From Lactobacillus sp. PV012 (GTDB lineage: Bacteria; Bacillota; Bacilli; Lactobacillales; Lactobacillaceae): a stretch of DNA of 64,000 bases. The notes beneath the pieces were generated by a model. That model was not told the origin of the DNA. It did not search any database and saw only the letters and a program-made list of their open reading frames with translations. The position numbers and the translations under genes are program-made. Below, piece by piece: positions 20,672-28,677 of the stretch. How positions within the stretch are numbered: the first letter of the stretch is position 1; each line of letters starts with the position of its first letter. The DNA is taken from the NCBI RefSeq assembly GCF_014522325.1, contig NZ_CP041983.1:62001-126000 (forward strand), in the 5' to 3' direction.

Positions 20672-22006
20672 TTAATTAACTGTATTTTTTGAATAGTATC
20701 TTTTTACTAAATATAAAATAGGGAGACCAATAATAACCATTCCTAGGAATAAACCAACGCCAGCTGGATCGTTGATAATTTCACTTACTATGATATAAAG
20801 ACCACCAAGAATAGCAATAATTGGAACAAGAGGATAAAGAGGTGTACTAAAAGGTCGATGATTGTGTTTCTTTCTTAAAATGAAAATCCCAAAAAATGCT
20901 AATATGTAAAAGCAGTAGATAGTAAAGACACATAAATCTGAAAGATGATCTGGATCGAAAAAAATCATCATTAAAGTAGCTAGTCCGACAATCAAAGCAG
21001 TAGCTGTTAAGGGAGATTTACCCTTTGGAGTTAAGTAGGAAAGAAATTTTGAAAAAGGGATGTCTTTTCTTTCAGCCATGGCATAAACAATTCTAGGGAA
21101 GGTGATAATTTTTCCATTTAAAGTTCCCATCATTGAAACGATAATTCCTGCAGTTAGAAGTTTACCTCCAATTTCACCAAAAGCTTTGGTAGCAAGATAA
21201 GCAGTCGTATTTTCACCAAGTCTGTGGATCATATCAACAGGAATAAATCGCAAAATCCCCGCAGTAATTAATGTATAAACAATTAATACAGCGGTAATTC
21301 CCAAAATAATAGCTTTAGGTAAAACCTTTTGAGGATTTTTCATTTCACCACCCAATGTGGCAATTAAAATCCAACCATCATAACCAAAGAGAGTTGCTAA
21401 GACTGCTACCCCAAAGCCACCGCTGGTATGGTTGATTTGGCTAAGTGTTTGCCCAAAGGCGTCTTGTTTACCCCAAAAGATACCAAAAATAATGATTGCT
21501 GCAATTGGAATCATTTTCCCGATTGTCGTAATCACAGAAAAAGCAGATCCAACTTTGTTATCAAAAAAGTTAAGAATTCCAATAAAAATAATAGTAATGA
21601 GAGCTAAAGGAATACGCCAAGCACTTGAGAGACCAAAAAAGTTAGCCATTAAGATACTCATAAAACCAGCAACTGAAGCAATAATCGCAGGACCGTAGAC
21701 AATCACTTGCATCCACCCTGCTAAAAATCCAGCAATACGACCGTAGAGACGCTCGATATAAACGTAAAGTCCCCCAGTGTAAGGCATTTGAGCTCCAATT
21801 TCTGCAATAGTGAGTCCGCCAGTTAAAGTAATAATTCCTCCCAAGACCCAGGCGAAGATTGTCATTGTAGAAGTTTTAGCACTATCTAAAACAGATGCTT
21901 GTTTAAAAAAGATTCCTGATCCAATAATTGTTCCAATTACAATTGATAAGGCTGACCAAAAGCCAATTGAACGCTTAAGCTTATCAGCAGGTGGTTGATT
22001 ATTCAT
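20672..22006 (-). CDS. APC-family amino-acid permease, probably serine/threonine exchanger (SteT-like)
   Basis: 444-aa transporter of the LAT/SteT branch with 12 predicted membrane segments. The APC consensus IGTIIGSGIFFKQASVL is in TM1, and GGLYVYIERLYGRIAGFLAGW spans TM3. The start ATG at 22006 is fixed by AGGGGGA six bases before it; an in-frame ATG at 22027 lies upstream of that site. The 5' leader encodes a 21-aa peptide with seven Ser codons in eight and an attenuator-like terminator, which supports serine (or a related amino acid) as substrate. Substrate remains inference. Confidence 0.85.
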   Translation of the reverse strand: MNNQPPADKLKRSIGFWSALSIVIGTIIGSGIFFKQASVLDSAKTSTMTIFAWVLGGIITLTGGLTIAEIGAQMPYTGGLYVYIERLYGRIAGFLAGWMQVIVYGPAIIASVAGFMSILMANFFGLSSAWRIPLALITIIFIGILNFFDNKVGSAFSVITTIGKMIPIAAIIIFGIFWGKQDAFGQTLSQINHTSGGFGVAVLATLFGYDGWILIATLGGEMKNPQKVLPKAIILGITAVLIVYTLITAGILRFIPVDMIHRLGENTTAYLATKAFGEIGGKLLTAGIIVSMMGTLNGKIITFPRIVYAMAERKDIPFSKFLSYLTPKGKSPLTATALIVGLATLMMIFFDPDHLSDLCVFTIYCFYILAFFGIFILRKKHNHRPFSTPLYPLVPIIAILGGLYIIVSEIINDPAGVGLFLGMVIIGLPILYLVKRYYSKNTVN

Positions 22007-22020
22007 TTCGATTCCCCCTA

Positions 22021-22081
22021 AAAACAAAAGAAAAAGCCCAATTCACTACTTCACTTAAAGTGATGAGAGTGAGTTGGACTT
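22021..22081 (-). terminator. Leader terminator of the APC gene (attenuator)
   Basis: On the minus strand AAGTCCAACTCACT (22081-22068) pairs with AGTGAATTGGGCTT (22047-22034) with one mismatch and one G-U. An inner hairpin TCACTT/AAGTGA (22051-22063) extends it, and TTTTTCTTTTGTTTT follows. It lies between the leader peptide and the transporter's ribosome-binding site, so it can stop transcription before the gene. Confidence 0.8.
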
Positions 22082-22137
22082 AAAAAGTTATTATTTTCAG
22101 CACACCAAATCACTCAATCCCATTAGAGGAGATTGAG
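22067..22137 (-). promoter_or_regulatory. Alternative RNA pairings of the serine attenuator
   Basis: In minus-strand order, region 1 CTCAATCTC (22137-22129, inside the Ser codons) pairs with region 2 GGGATTGAG (22121-22113). Region 2 GAGTGATTTGG (22115-22105) can instead pair 10 of 11 bases with region 3 CCAACTCACTC (22077-22067), the 5' arm of the terminator. Thus 1:2 permits termination and 2:3 prevents it, the classic leader-peptide attenuation geometry. Confidence 0.7.
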
Positions 22138-22175
22138 GAGGAAGATGAATTTACATGATTTATTGTGTAATTCAT
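22110..22175 (-). CDS. Serine-rich leader peptide (21 aa)
   Basis: A 22-codon frame, ATG to TGA, begins 7 bases after AGAGG. Codons 10-17 read SSSSSISS (TCA TCT TCC TCC TCA ATC TCC TCT). The Ser codons coincide with the 5' arm of the first leader hairpin, and the stop lies in its 3' flank. This is what is expected of a control peptide whose translation senses charged tRNA-Ser. No homologue is known to me. Confidence 0.7.
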   Translation of the reverse strand: MNYTINHVNSSSSSISSNGIE

Positions 22176-22211
22176 AAGTGTACCTCTTTAATTTAAAAAT
22201 CTTATAAGAAA

Positions 22212-22240
22212 AGAATAGCATGGATGAAATTAGATTGCAA
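22212..22240 (-). promoter_or_regulatory. Promoter of the leader peptide-APC unit
   Basis: Minus strand TTGCAA (22240-22235), 17 bases, then TATTCT (22217-22212) with an extended -10 TGC in front. The predicted start is about 30 bases before the leader-peptide ATG. Confidence 0.6.
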
Positions 22241-22320
22241 TTAACAAGTTGATCTTGCTAAAAGCCCCCCACTTGTTTAAAATAAAAATACTATATAAAG
22301 GAGAAGACTAACAGGAAAGA

Positions 22321-22635
22321 ATGAAAATACAAGAATTAATTATTAGTATAGTTGGAGCAGTAGCAGTTATAGTAGGATTAAAATCCCATGCGGCTACATA
22401 TTATGACCGCATTAATCCATTTGCGGTACAAACAGTTAGCTATGCAAAAGTAGAAAAAGGCACACAAAAATATCATAATGTTCGTATTATTGATCCTGTC
22501 ACTAAAAAGGTTCGTTCTTACAGTTTAAGTAATGTTGGTGGTTATGATCCAGATGAACAATACATTAAGATTAATCATAAAGGCCAATATGTAAAGGAAA
22601 TTCGTTACATTTCTAAAAAAGAATTTGAAAAATAA
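22321..22635 (+). CDS. YxeA-family (DUF1093) secreted small protein
   Basis: 104 aa with an N-terminal hydrophobic segment (ELIISIVGAVAVIVGL) acting as signal or anchor. A small beta-rich domain follows (VQTVSYAKVEKG...RIIDPVTKKVRSYSLSNVGGYDPDEQYIKINHKGQYVKEIRYI) resembling the YxeA family of extracellular OB-like proteins. Function unknown. AGGAAAGA precedes the ATG. It is transcribed alone and has its own terminator. Confidence 0.75.
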   Translation: MKIQELIISIVGAVAVIVGLKSHAATYYDRINPFAVQTVSYAKVEKGTQKYHNVRIIDPVTKKVRSYSLSNVGGYDPDEQYIKINHKGQYVKEIRYISKKEFEK

Positions 22636-22640
22636 TTATG

Positions 22641-22670
22641 AAGTCTCACTTTCATCAAAGTGAGACTTTT
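22641..22670 (+). terminator. Terminator after the YxeA-like gene
   Basis: AAGTCTCACTTT (22641-22652) and AAAGTGAGACTT (22657-22668) with following T residues. Confidence 0.85.
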
Positions 22671-22685
22671 GATTTGTAAAATGAT

Positions 22686-22763
22686 AAGATATAAAAGAAA
22701 AGCGAAGATATAAATAGATATAAAAAGATATAAAAGAAAAACAAAGATATAAATAGATATAAA
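22686..22763 (+). repeat. Two 39-bp tandem units built of GATATAAA repeats
   Basis: Units 22686-22724 and 22725-22763 differ at only two or three positions. Each contains three GATATAAA-type motifs. The array ends at the ribosome-binding site (AAAGGAGAT) of the ATPase gene, so it forms that gene's promoter/leader region and might vary in copy number. Confidence 0.85.
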
Positions 22764-22773
22764 GGAGATACTA

Positions 22774-23874
22774 GTGCATAATCCATTTAATCCTAGTTTT
22801 GGGAAAATTCCCCCAGTTTTATTAGGAAGAAAGGAAATTCAAGAAGACTATTTGGAAGAGTTAGATAATCCGAATACACCGTATCAAACAGCAATTGTTT
22901 ATGGAATGAGGGGGGTAGGAAAAACAACTTTTTTAACGGAAGTAAGTCAAAAATTATCTAAAAAAGAAGATTGGTTAGTAGTAGATTTAGCAATGGGTAA
23001 TAACTTGTTAGAGAACTTAATTGATGATTTGTATCGAAAATCTACTAATAAAATAAAAAAGATTTTGGATACATTAAAAGGAATTAGTTTTTCAGCTGTA
23101 GGATTACAAATTTCTGCTTCTTTAGGTAAGCCGACAGTTTCAACTTATCAAGGTATCTTGCAAAGCATACTTATGACTTTAACTAATCAGGGAATACACG
23201 TATTGATTACAATTGATGAAGTGAAAGCTACAAAAGAATTACGGTCTTTTGTCGCATTTTATCAGTTATTAATTAGGAAAAATCTTTTTGTAAATTTGTT
23301 AATGACAGGCTTACCAGAAAATGTTTCTGAATTACAAAACGAAGATGTACTAACCTTTTTATTAAGAAGTCCCAGAATAGGACTTTCAGCACTAAGTCTT
23401 TTTGAAATTAATTTGGCTTATAAAAAAGTTTTTTCACAATCTGGAATTGAGTTAAGTGATGAAGTGGCAGAGATGATGACTAAAATGACTAAAGGATATT
23501 CATATGCATTTCAATTGCTTGGTTATTTGGCATGGAAAAAAGGAAAAAAAATAGGGAAAGTGACGGCTGACGTGCTGAGTGATCTTCTTCCAACTTACAT
23601 AGCTGAATTAGAAAAAAATTCTTATACAAAGATTTATCAGGAGCTCTCGGAAAAAGATCAAGAATTTTTGCAAGCAATGGCAATGATGGATGAAAATGTT
23701 GTTTCAGTAACAGAAATTAGAAATAAGCTAGGAAAAAGTAGCGGTTATATTTCCATGTATCGTAGACGTTTGTTAGATGCGCAAGTAATTGAAACGAGAG
23801 GATACGGGAAAATTACCTTTACCTTGCCGTACTTTAAAGAATTTGTAAATGAGATGGAAAAATTTAAATGGTAA
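22774..23874 (+). CDS. ATP-binding protein of the archaeal-ATPase/AAA-16 (STAND-like) type
   Basis: 366 aa. Walker A is VYGMRGVGKTTF (residues ~43-54), Walker B is VLITIDEVKA (~145-154), then a helical region and a C-terminal winged-helix-like domain (VTEIRNKLGKSSGYISMYRRRLLDAQVIETRGYGKITFTLPYF). Such proteins occur as stand-alone P-loop ATPases with a C-terminal DNA-binding-like domain; roles vary and none is known here. GTG start with GGAG upstream. It is preceded by the GATATAAA array and has no operon partner. Confidence 0.7.
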   Translation: MHNPFNPSFGKIPPVLLGRKEIQEDYLEELDNPNTPYQTAIVYGMRGVGKTTFLTEVSQKLSKKEDWLVVDLAMGNNLLENLIDDLYRKSTNKIKKILDTLKGISFSAVGLQISASLGKPTVSTYQGILQSILMTLTNQGIHVLITIDEVKATKELRSFVAFYQLLIRKNLFVNLLMTGLPENVSELQNEDVLTFLLRSPRIGLSALSLFEINLAYKKVFSQSGIELSDEVAEMMTKMTKGYSYAFQLLGYLAWKKGKKIGKVTADVLSDLLPTYIAELEKNSYTKIYQELSEKDQEFLQAMAMMDENVVSVTEIRNKLGKSSGYISMYRRRLLDAQVIETRGYGKITFTLPYFKEFVNEMEKFKW

Positions 23875-23976
23875 TAGGAATAAAACTACTTACAATTCAT
23901 AAGCAAAAAATTATCTTTTTTTATCATTGATGCGTTAAAGTAGTAATGTAAGATTTTACGCAAAGAAGGTAATAAA

Positions 23977-24624
23977 ATGATTAAAGTCGGAATTATTGGT
24001 GCTTCTGGAATGGCAGGAAGTGCAATTTATAAATTAGCAAGTAAGCAAGAAAATCTTGAAGTAACTGGAATTGTTCGTAATAAGGACAAAGCAGTAAAGG
24101 TATTAGGAGCAGAAGCCAATTTATTAATTGGGGATGTATTATCAATGGATGCTGCGCTTTTACAGGATTTTGACGTATTAGTAGATGCATTTGGAACTGC
24201 CCCAGCTGATGCAGGGGAGCAAGTTACGCTTGCTAAGAAGCTGGTAGATTTAGCCAAGGATCATGATGAACGAGTAATTTTCATCTTAGGTGCAGGAAGT
24301 TTACAAACAGGCGACGATCACCACTTGCTGGTAGAAGACATTGAAAAGATGCCTGGAAGTCAAGAATGGGTAAATACACCAAAGCAACAATTAAAGGAAT
24401 TAGAATACTTACGTGGTGTAAAAGATGTAGATTGGGTAGGAATTTCACCATCAATGGAATTTGAAGCTGGTGCTGAAACCAAGTTTAAGCTTGGACATGA
24501 TGAATTATTATTTAACGATGCCAAAGAGTCCAAGGTAACTTCTGGAACGATGGCACGAGTAGTAGTAAATGAAATTTTAGATCCTAAGCATCATCAAGAA
24601 AGAATTACTGTAGTAAATGAATAA
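23977..24624 (+). CDS. NAD(P)-binding Rossmann-fold oxidoreductase (NmrA/BVR-B-like)
   Basis: 215-aa atypical short-chain dehydrogenase. It has an N-terminal dinucleotide-binding motif GIIGASGMAGSAI (residues 5-17), LIGDVL and DVLVDAFGT in place of the catalytic YxxxK arrangement, and no membrane segments. Homologues are annotated as NAD(P)H-binding or biliverdin-reductase-B-like proteins with unclear substrates. AGAAGG precedes the ATG. It is monocistronic, with a terminator directly after the stop. Confidence 0.8.
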   Translation: MIKVGIIGASGMAGSAIYKLASKQENLEVTGIVRNKDKAVKVLGAEANLLIGDVLSMDAALLQDFDVLVDAFGTAPADAGEQVTLAKKLVDLAKDHDERVIFILGAGSLQTGDDHHLLVEDIEKMPGSQEWVNTPKQQLKELEYLRGVKDVDWVGISPSMEFEAGAETKFKLGHDELLFNDAKESKVTSGTMARVVVNEILDPKHHQERITVVNE

Positions 24625-24627
24625 TGG

Positions 24628-24655
24628 AAAAAGAAGCTGAGAGGCTTCTTTTTTA
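24628..24655 (+). terminator. Terminator after the NAD(P)-binding gene
   Basis: AAAAAGAAGC (24628-24637) and GCTTCTTTTT (24643-24652) around a 5-base loop. Confidence 0.8.
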
Positions 24656-24692
24656 GTAGGAAAAGTAATAAAAGTATATATTAATAGTTTTA

Positions 24693-24730
24693 TGTAAGCG
24701 GTTGCATAAAATGCGAAAAAGGAATATATT
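24693..24730 (+). promoter_or_regulatory. Maltodextrin operon promoter with cre site
   Basis: TGTAAGCGGTTGCA (24693-24706) matches the cre consensus except for one G in the AT-only part. It covers the -35 TTGCAT (24702-24707), which is 17 bases from TATATT (24725-24730). CcpA repression by preferred sugars is therefore likely. Confidence 0.7.
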
Positions 24731-24773
24731 ATAGTTGTCAAAGGGAAATAATTATAATATAGAGGTTTTAAGA

Positions 24774-26117
24774 ATGAATAATAAAGGGAAAAAAGCATTA
24801 CCAACACTAGCTTTTTCGTTGTTAATGTTAATGACATTTGGTAATTTAGGAACTTCGATGGCATTTGCCCTTCAAAGTTCAAACATGGGACGTATTTTTC
24901 AGACATTGGGAGCCGACCCAACAAAATTAGGGTATTTTTTCATTTTACCACCGCTTGCTGGGATGATTGTTCAGCCATTGGTAGGCTATTTTTCTGATAG
25001 AACTTGGATTCCTAAACTAGGTCGTCGTTTGCCTTATTTGATTATTGGTACAGTAGTTGCAGTGATTGTGATGTGCTTATTACCAAATTCTGGTTCTTTT
25101 GGTTTTAAAACAAGTACTGCTTTGTGGTTTGGTGCAGTATCAATTTTGTTCATGGACCTTTCTTCAAATATGTCTATGCAACCATATAAAATGATGATTT
25201 CTGATATGGTTAATGATAAGCAAAAAGATACAGCTTGGTCATGGCAAACAATTTGGGGAAATATTGGCTCAGTTGCGGCAGATTTATTCCCATTTTTCTT
25301 AACATGGGTTGGGGTAAGCAATATTGCTGCTAAAGGAGCACTTCCAAACTCAGTTAAAATTTCATTTTACTTGGGAGCATTTATTTTAGTTATTTCATCT
25401 GTCTTCACAATTATGAAAGTTGATGAGTATGATCCAGAGACTTATGCAAAATACCATGGTTTAAGCAAGGATGATAAAATTAACGAAAACTTTTTCACAA
25501 TTGTTAAAAAGGCCCCAAAGGTATTTTGGACTTTAGGTGTGGTAGAATTCTTTGCTTGGGCAGCTTTCCAATACTTAACTACTTATGGTACAGGTGCAAT
25601 TGCACAAAATATTTGGCATGCTTCTAATCCAGCAAGTGCTGGTTACCAAGCAGCTGGTAACTGGTTTGGTGTATTATCAGCAATTGAAGTTGGAGTAGCA
25701 ATTATTTGGGGACTAGTTTTAACTAAGTTAAATGATAAGATCCGCAAGCCAGCTTATTCATTTGGAATGTTAATGGGGGCATTAGGCTTTTGGGGGTTAT
25801 CAGTTGCACCAACTAAATTTTTATCTGTTGTTGCATTTATTGGAATTGGAATTTTCTGGGTTACTATTAACTCTATTCCTTTCACCATTTTAACTAATGC
25901 CTTAGATGGGAAGCATGATGGAACTTACTTAGGCTTATTTAACTGCTGGATTTGTTTACCTCAAATTGTAGCATCTGTAGTATCATCTTTACTATTTCAA
26001 GTATTTGGTAATAGTTTTTCTCACATGATCTTAGTTTCAGGTATCCTTTGCTTAATTGGTGCCTTTGCAGTTTATATTGTAAAAGAAACTTCAGTAGAAA
26101 AAGGAGATATTGAGTAA
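24774..26117 (+). CDS. MFS (SLC45/GPH-like) sugar transporter, probably maltose/maltodextrin
   Basis: 447-aa major-facilitator protein with about 12 membrane segments. Characteristic sequences are NLGTSMAFALQSSNMGRIFQ near the start, and PLVGYFSDRTWIPKLGRRLPY, the loop 2-3 RxGRR motif. The ATG at 24774 is chosen because AGAGG precedes it; an in-frame TTG at 24735 lies within the 5' leader. Its stop overlaps the start of the GH13 gene by one base (TAATG), so uptake and hydrolysis of the same oligosaccharide are coupled. Substrate is inferred from that neighbour. Confidence 0.85.
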   Translation: MNNKGKKALPTLAFSLLMLMTFGNLGTSMAFALQSSNMGRIFQTLGADPTKLGYFFILPPLAGMIVQPLVGYFSDRTWIPKLGRRLPYLIIGTVVAVIVMCLLPNSGSFGFKTSTALWFGAVSILFMDLSSNMSMQPYKMMISDMVNDKQKDTAWSWQTIWGNIGSVAADLFPFFLTWVGVSNIAAKGALPNSVKISFYLGAFILVISSVFTIMKVDEYDPETYAKYHGLSKDDKINENFFTIVKKAPKVFWTLGVVEFFAWAAFQYLTTYGTGAIAQNIWHASNPASAGYQAAGNWFGVLSAIEVGVAIIWGLVLTKLNDKIRKPAYSFGMLMGALGFWGLSVAPTKFLSVVAFIGIGIFWVTINSIPFTILTNALDGKHDGTYLGLFNCWICLPQIVASVVSSLLFQVFGNSFSHMILVSGILCLIGAFAVYIVKETSVEKGDIE

Positions 26118-27889
26118 TGGAGTTAGCTGGAATTTATCATCGTCCAGAAAGTGAAATGGCATTTTTGTACGCACCTAAAAAGATGCGCATTAGATTAAGG
26201 ACGAGTAAAGATGATATCAAAAATGTTGAATTAATTCATGGAGATCCTTATAGTTTGAGAAGTTTGGCAGGTATTGAGCCACCTTTTTATCAAAGTACTT
26301 CACGAATGAAAAAGATCTTAAGTGATGAGCTGTATGATTACTGGCAAATTGAAGTAACAGAACCTAAAAAGCGACTGGCCTATGCTTTTAAAGTTACAGA
26401 TACTGCTGGTAGTGAGTTAGTTTATACCGATCGAGGATTTATCAAAATTGATGATAAAGAGCAACTTGATGATATGAATACTTATTTTAGAATGCCATTT
26501 TTTCAAGAAATAGATATGGCTAAGGAACCAGAATGGGTTCGTAAAACTATTTGGTACCAAATTTTTCCTGAACGATTTGCGAATGGGGATGTAACTAATG
26601 ATCCTCAAGATACTAAAAAATGGGATCCAAATATTAATCCAGGGCGCCAGGATTTTTATGGAGGAGATTTACAAGGAGTTTTGGACCATCTTGATTATCT
26701 TAAAGAATTAGGGATAAATGGAATTTACTTTAATCCAATTTTTAAAGCTCCATCAAATCATAAATATGACACTGAAGATTATTATCAAATTGATCCCCAT
26801 TTTGGAGATAAAAAGTTATTCAAAGAACTAGTCAAGCAAGCACATAAGCGAGGAATTCGGGTAATGCTTGATGCAGTTTTTAACCATATTGGTGACAAAT
26901 CTCCGCAGTGGCAAGATGTGTTAAAAAATGGTGAAAATTCTAAATATAAAGATTGGTTTCATATTAATAAATTTCCGGCTACTTATACTCCAACTAATAA
27001 TTTTGAGTTTGCTTTAGATGCGACTTATGATACGTTTGACTATACACCTCATATGCCAAAATTAAATACCGCTAATCCGGAAGTACAAGAGTACTTGTTA
27101 GATATTGGGGAATACTGGGTAAAAGAATTTGATATTGATGCCTGGCGATTAGATGTAGCTAATGAAATTGATCACCATTTTTGGAGAGAATTCCATAATA
27201 AAATGATTAAATTGAAACCTGATTTCTATATTTTAGGTGAAATTTGGCATACTTCACAAGCTTGGCTTAATGGGGATGAATTTAATGGCGTGATGAATTA
27301 TGCGTATACCACAGCAATTTTGCAACATTTCATTGAAAAGAAATTAACTACTACTGAATTAGTAGAGCAGTTAAGCACTCAGTTAATGAAGTATCGTGAT
27401 CAAACTAATCAAATGATGTTTAATGTTTTGGATTCACATGATACAGCACGTATTAAAACTTTGGCCCATAATAATATGGATCTTGTTAGACAAATATTTA
27501 CTTTTACTTTTTTACAATCGGGAACACCATCGATTTACTATGGCACAGAATACGGGATGACAGGAGAAAATGATCCAGATAGTCGTAAGCCTATGAATTG
27601 GTGGCCTAACGAAGAAGAAAAGGATATTTTCAAATTTTTTCAATTATTAATTGAGTTTCGTAAGAAAAATTGGCAACTAATTTCTGAAGGAGAAATAAAG
27701 TTTACAGTACTAGATAATGGCTTATTAAAGATAGAAAGAGTACTTAGGAATAAAAAAATTACCGGGTTATTTAATACTACAAGTAAAGAGATTAAATTGA
27801 TGAAAAAAGAGAAACCAATTATCAGTCAAAATTATCAAGGTAATGCGCTTAAAAGGGATGGATTTGTTATAAGTAAAAGAAAGAGCTAG
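26117..27889 (+). CDS. GH13 cyclomaltodextrinase / neopullulanase / maltogenic amylase
   Basis: 590-aa cytosolic enzyme that cleaves imported maltodextrins. An N-terminal CBM34-like beta domain (~1-120) precedes a TIM barrel with the four GH13 regions: DAVFNHIG, DIDAWRLDVANEID (nucleophile Asp), ILGEIWH (acid/base Glu) and NVLDSHDTAR (transition-state Asp). There is no signal peptide. The ATG overlaps the transporter stop codon. The gene ends with a short terminator hairpin overlapping its last codons. Confidence 0.92.
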   Translation: MELAGIYHRPESEMAFLYAPKKMRIRLRTSKDDIKNVELIHGDPYSLRSLAGIEPPFYQSTSRMKKILSDELYDYWQIEVTEPKKRLAYAFKVTDTAGSELVYTDRGFIKIDDKEQLDDMNTYFRMPFFQEIDMAKEPEWVRKTIWYQIFPERFANGDVTNDPQDTKKWDPNINPGRQDFYGGDLQGVLDHLDYLKELGINGIYFNPIFKAPSNHKYDTEDYYQIDPHFGDKKLFKELVKQAHKRGIRVMLDAVFNHIGDKSPQWQDVLKNGENSKYKDWFHINKFPATYTPTNNFEFALDATYDTFDYTPHMPKLNTANPEVQEYLLDIGEYWVKEFDIDAWRLDVANEIDHHFWREFHNKMIKLKPDFYILGEIWHTSQAWLNGDEFNGVMNYAYTTAILQHFIEKKLTTTELVEQLSTQLMKYRDQTNQMMFNVLDSHDTARIKTLAHNNMDLVRQIFTFTFLQSGTPSIYYGTEYGMTGENDPDSRKPMNWWPNEEEKDIFKFFQLLIEFRKKNWQLISEGEIKFTVLDNGLLKIERVLRNKKITGLFNTTSKEIKLMKKEKPIISQNYQGNALKRDGFVISKRKS

Positions 27890-27903
27890 TTGGCTCTTTT
27901 TAA
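27880..27903 (+). terminator. Terminator after the GH13 gene
   Basis: AAAGAGC (27880-27886) and GCTCTTT (27893-27899) with T residues following; the 5' arm overlaps the stop codon. Confidence 0.65.
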
Positions 27904-28016
27904 TCTTATTTTAATAAAAAACAAAATAATTGAGAGAGAGCAAAAGAAAGTTAAAATTAAGTCAGAAAATCAATGGAAATATACAGGTTGGAGATACCAA
28001 CATTAGGTAAGAAGTT

Positions 28017-28340
28017 ATGAAAAAGTTTTGGCAGAGATATACAATAGATGCAGCAAAGCAAGTAGAGAGTAAGTATTATAAGCCGTTAGTAATCTCTTTG
28101 ATTATTTCTTTTATTTTGTTTATGATTTTCACTTGTATGCCTGGAAAAATAGCGAACATGCTTGCGTGGGGATTTGATGGCTGGGTGATCTTTATGTTTG
28201 AATATACGATGACTTCATGGTTATGCAGTAAAAGGGTCGTCTTTTGGTTAAGTGCAATAATCTCATTTATCTTAATGATTATTATTGGATTACTTTCGAT
28301 TGTGTGGATGGTTATTGCAGGAGGATACATAATGAATTAA
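28017..28340 (+). CDS. Hypothetical three-helix membrane protein
   Basis: 107 aa with a short basic N-terminus and hydrophobic segments at about residues 24-42, 50-70 and 78-104. No family is recognised. The ribosome-binding site is weak (TAAGAAG). It is followed by a hairpin terminator and then by tRNA-Thr copy 2. Coding status is supported by the uninterrupted hydrophobic periodicity and the adjacent terminator, not by homology. Confidence 0.55.
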   Translation: MKKFWQRYTIDAAKQVESKYYKPLVISLIISFILFMIFTCMPGKIANMLAWGFDGWVIFMFEYTMTSWLCSKRVVFWLSAIISFILMIIIGLLSIVWMVIAGGYIMN

Positions 28341-28346
28341 GTTTTA

Positions 28347-28378
28347 GAAGAGAGACAGATAAGTTTCTCTTTTTTTTT
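28347..28378 (+). terminator. Terminator after the small membrane protein gene
   Basis: AAGAGAGAC and GTTTCTCTT pair (one G-U) and are followed by eight or more T. Confidence 0.75.
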
Positions 28379-28387
28379 AATTTATTC

Positions 28388-28416
28388 TTGGCAAATAAAA
28401 AATATTTTGATATACT
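28388..28416 (+). promoter_or_regulatory. Promoter of tRNA-Thr copy 2
   Basis: TTGGCA (28388-28393) and TATACT (28411-28416), 17 bases apart, 18 bases before the tRNA. Confidence 0.65.
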
Positions 28417-28434
28417 ATTATTTGTTGAAAAAAT

Positions 28435-28507
28435 GCTGACTTAGCTCAGTTGGCAGAGCACGTCACTAGTAATGATGAGGTCGAAGGTTCGAATCCTTTA
28501 GTCAGCA
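28435..28507 (+). tRNA. tRNA-Thr (anticodon AGU), copy 2
   Basis: 73 bases identical to the copy at 15148-15220, with the same cloverleaf and AGT anticodon and no encoded CCA. It has its own promoter and terminator. The two identical copies in direct orientation 13.3 kb apart could recombine. Confidence 0.95.
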
Positions 28508-28529
28508 TTAAATAGAATATAAACTAGGA

Positions 28530-28580
28530 TTAACCTTTATTTGTCGATAGTTTACTAAGATAAATAAAGGTTAATTTTTT
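28530..28580 (+). terminator. Terminator after tRNA-Thr copy 2
   Basis: TTAACCTTTATTT (28530-28542) is complementary to AAATAAAGGTTAA (28562-28574), followed by six T. Confidence 0.85.
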
Positions 28581-28677
28581 GTATATATTAAAACTACAGA
28601 CAATTATTGCTTAGACTTTTTGTCATAGTTTTGTCTAATTTGATGATAAGGCATCAGTTGAAAAGAAAAGAGAAAGC

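Noticed and set aside
15148..28507. The two tRNA-Thr copies as attL/attR of an integrated element
   Set aside because: No integrase or excisionase gene lies between them, most enclosed genes look chromosomal, and each tRNA has its own promoter and terminator.
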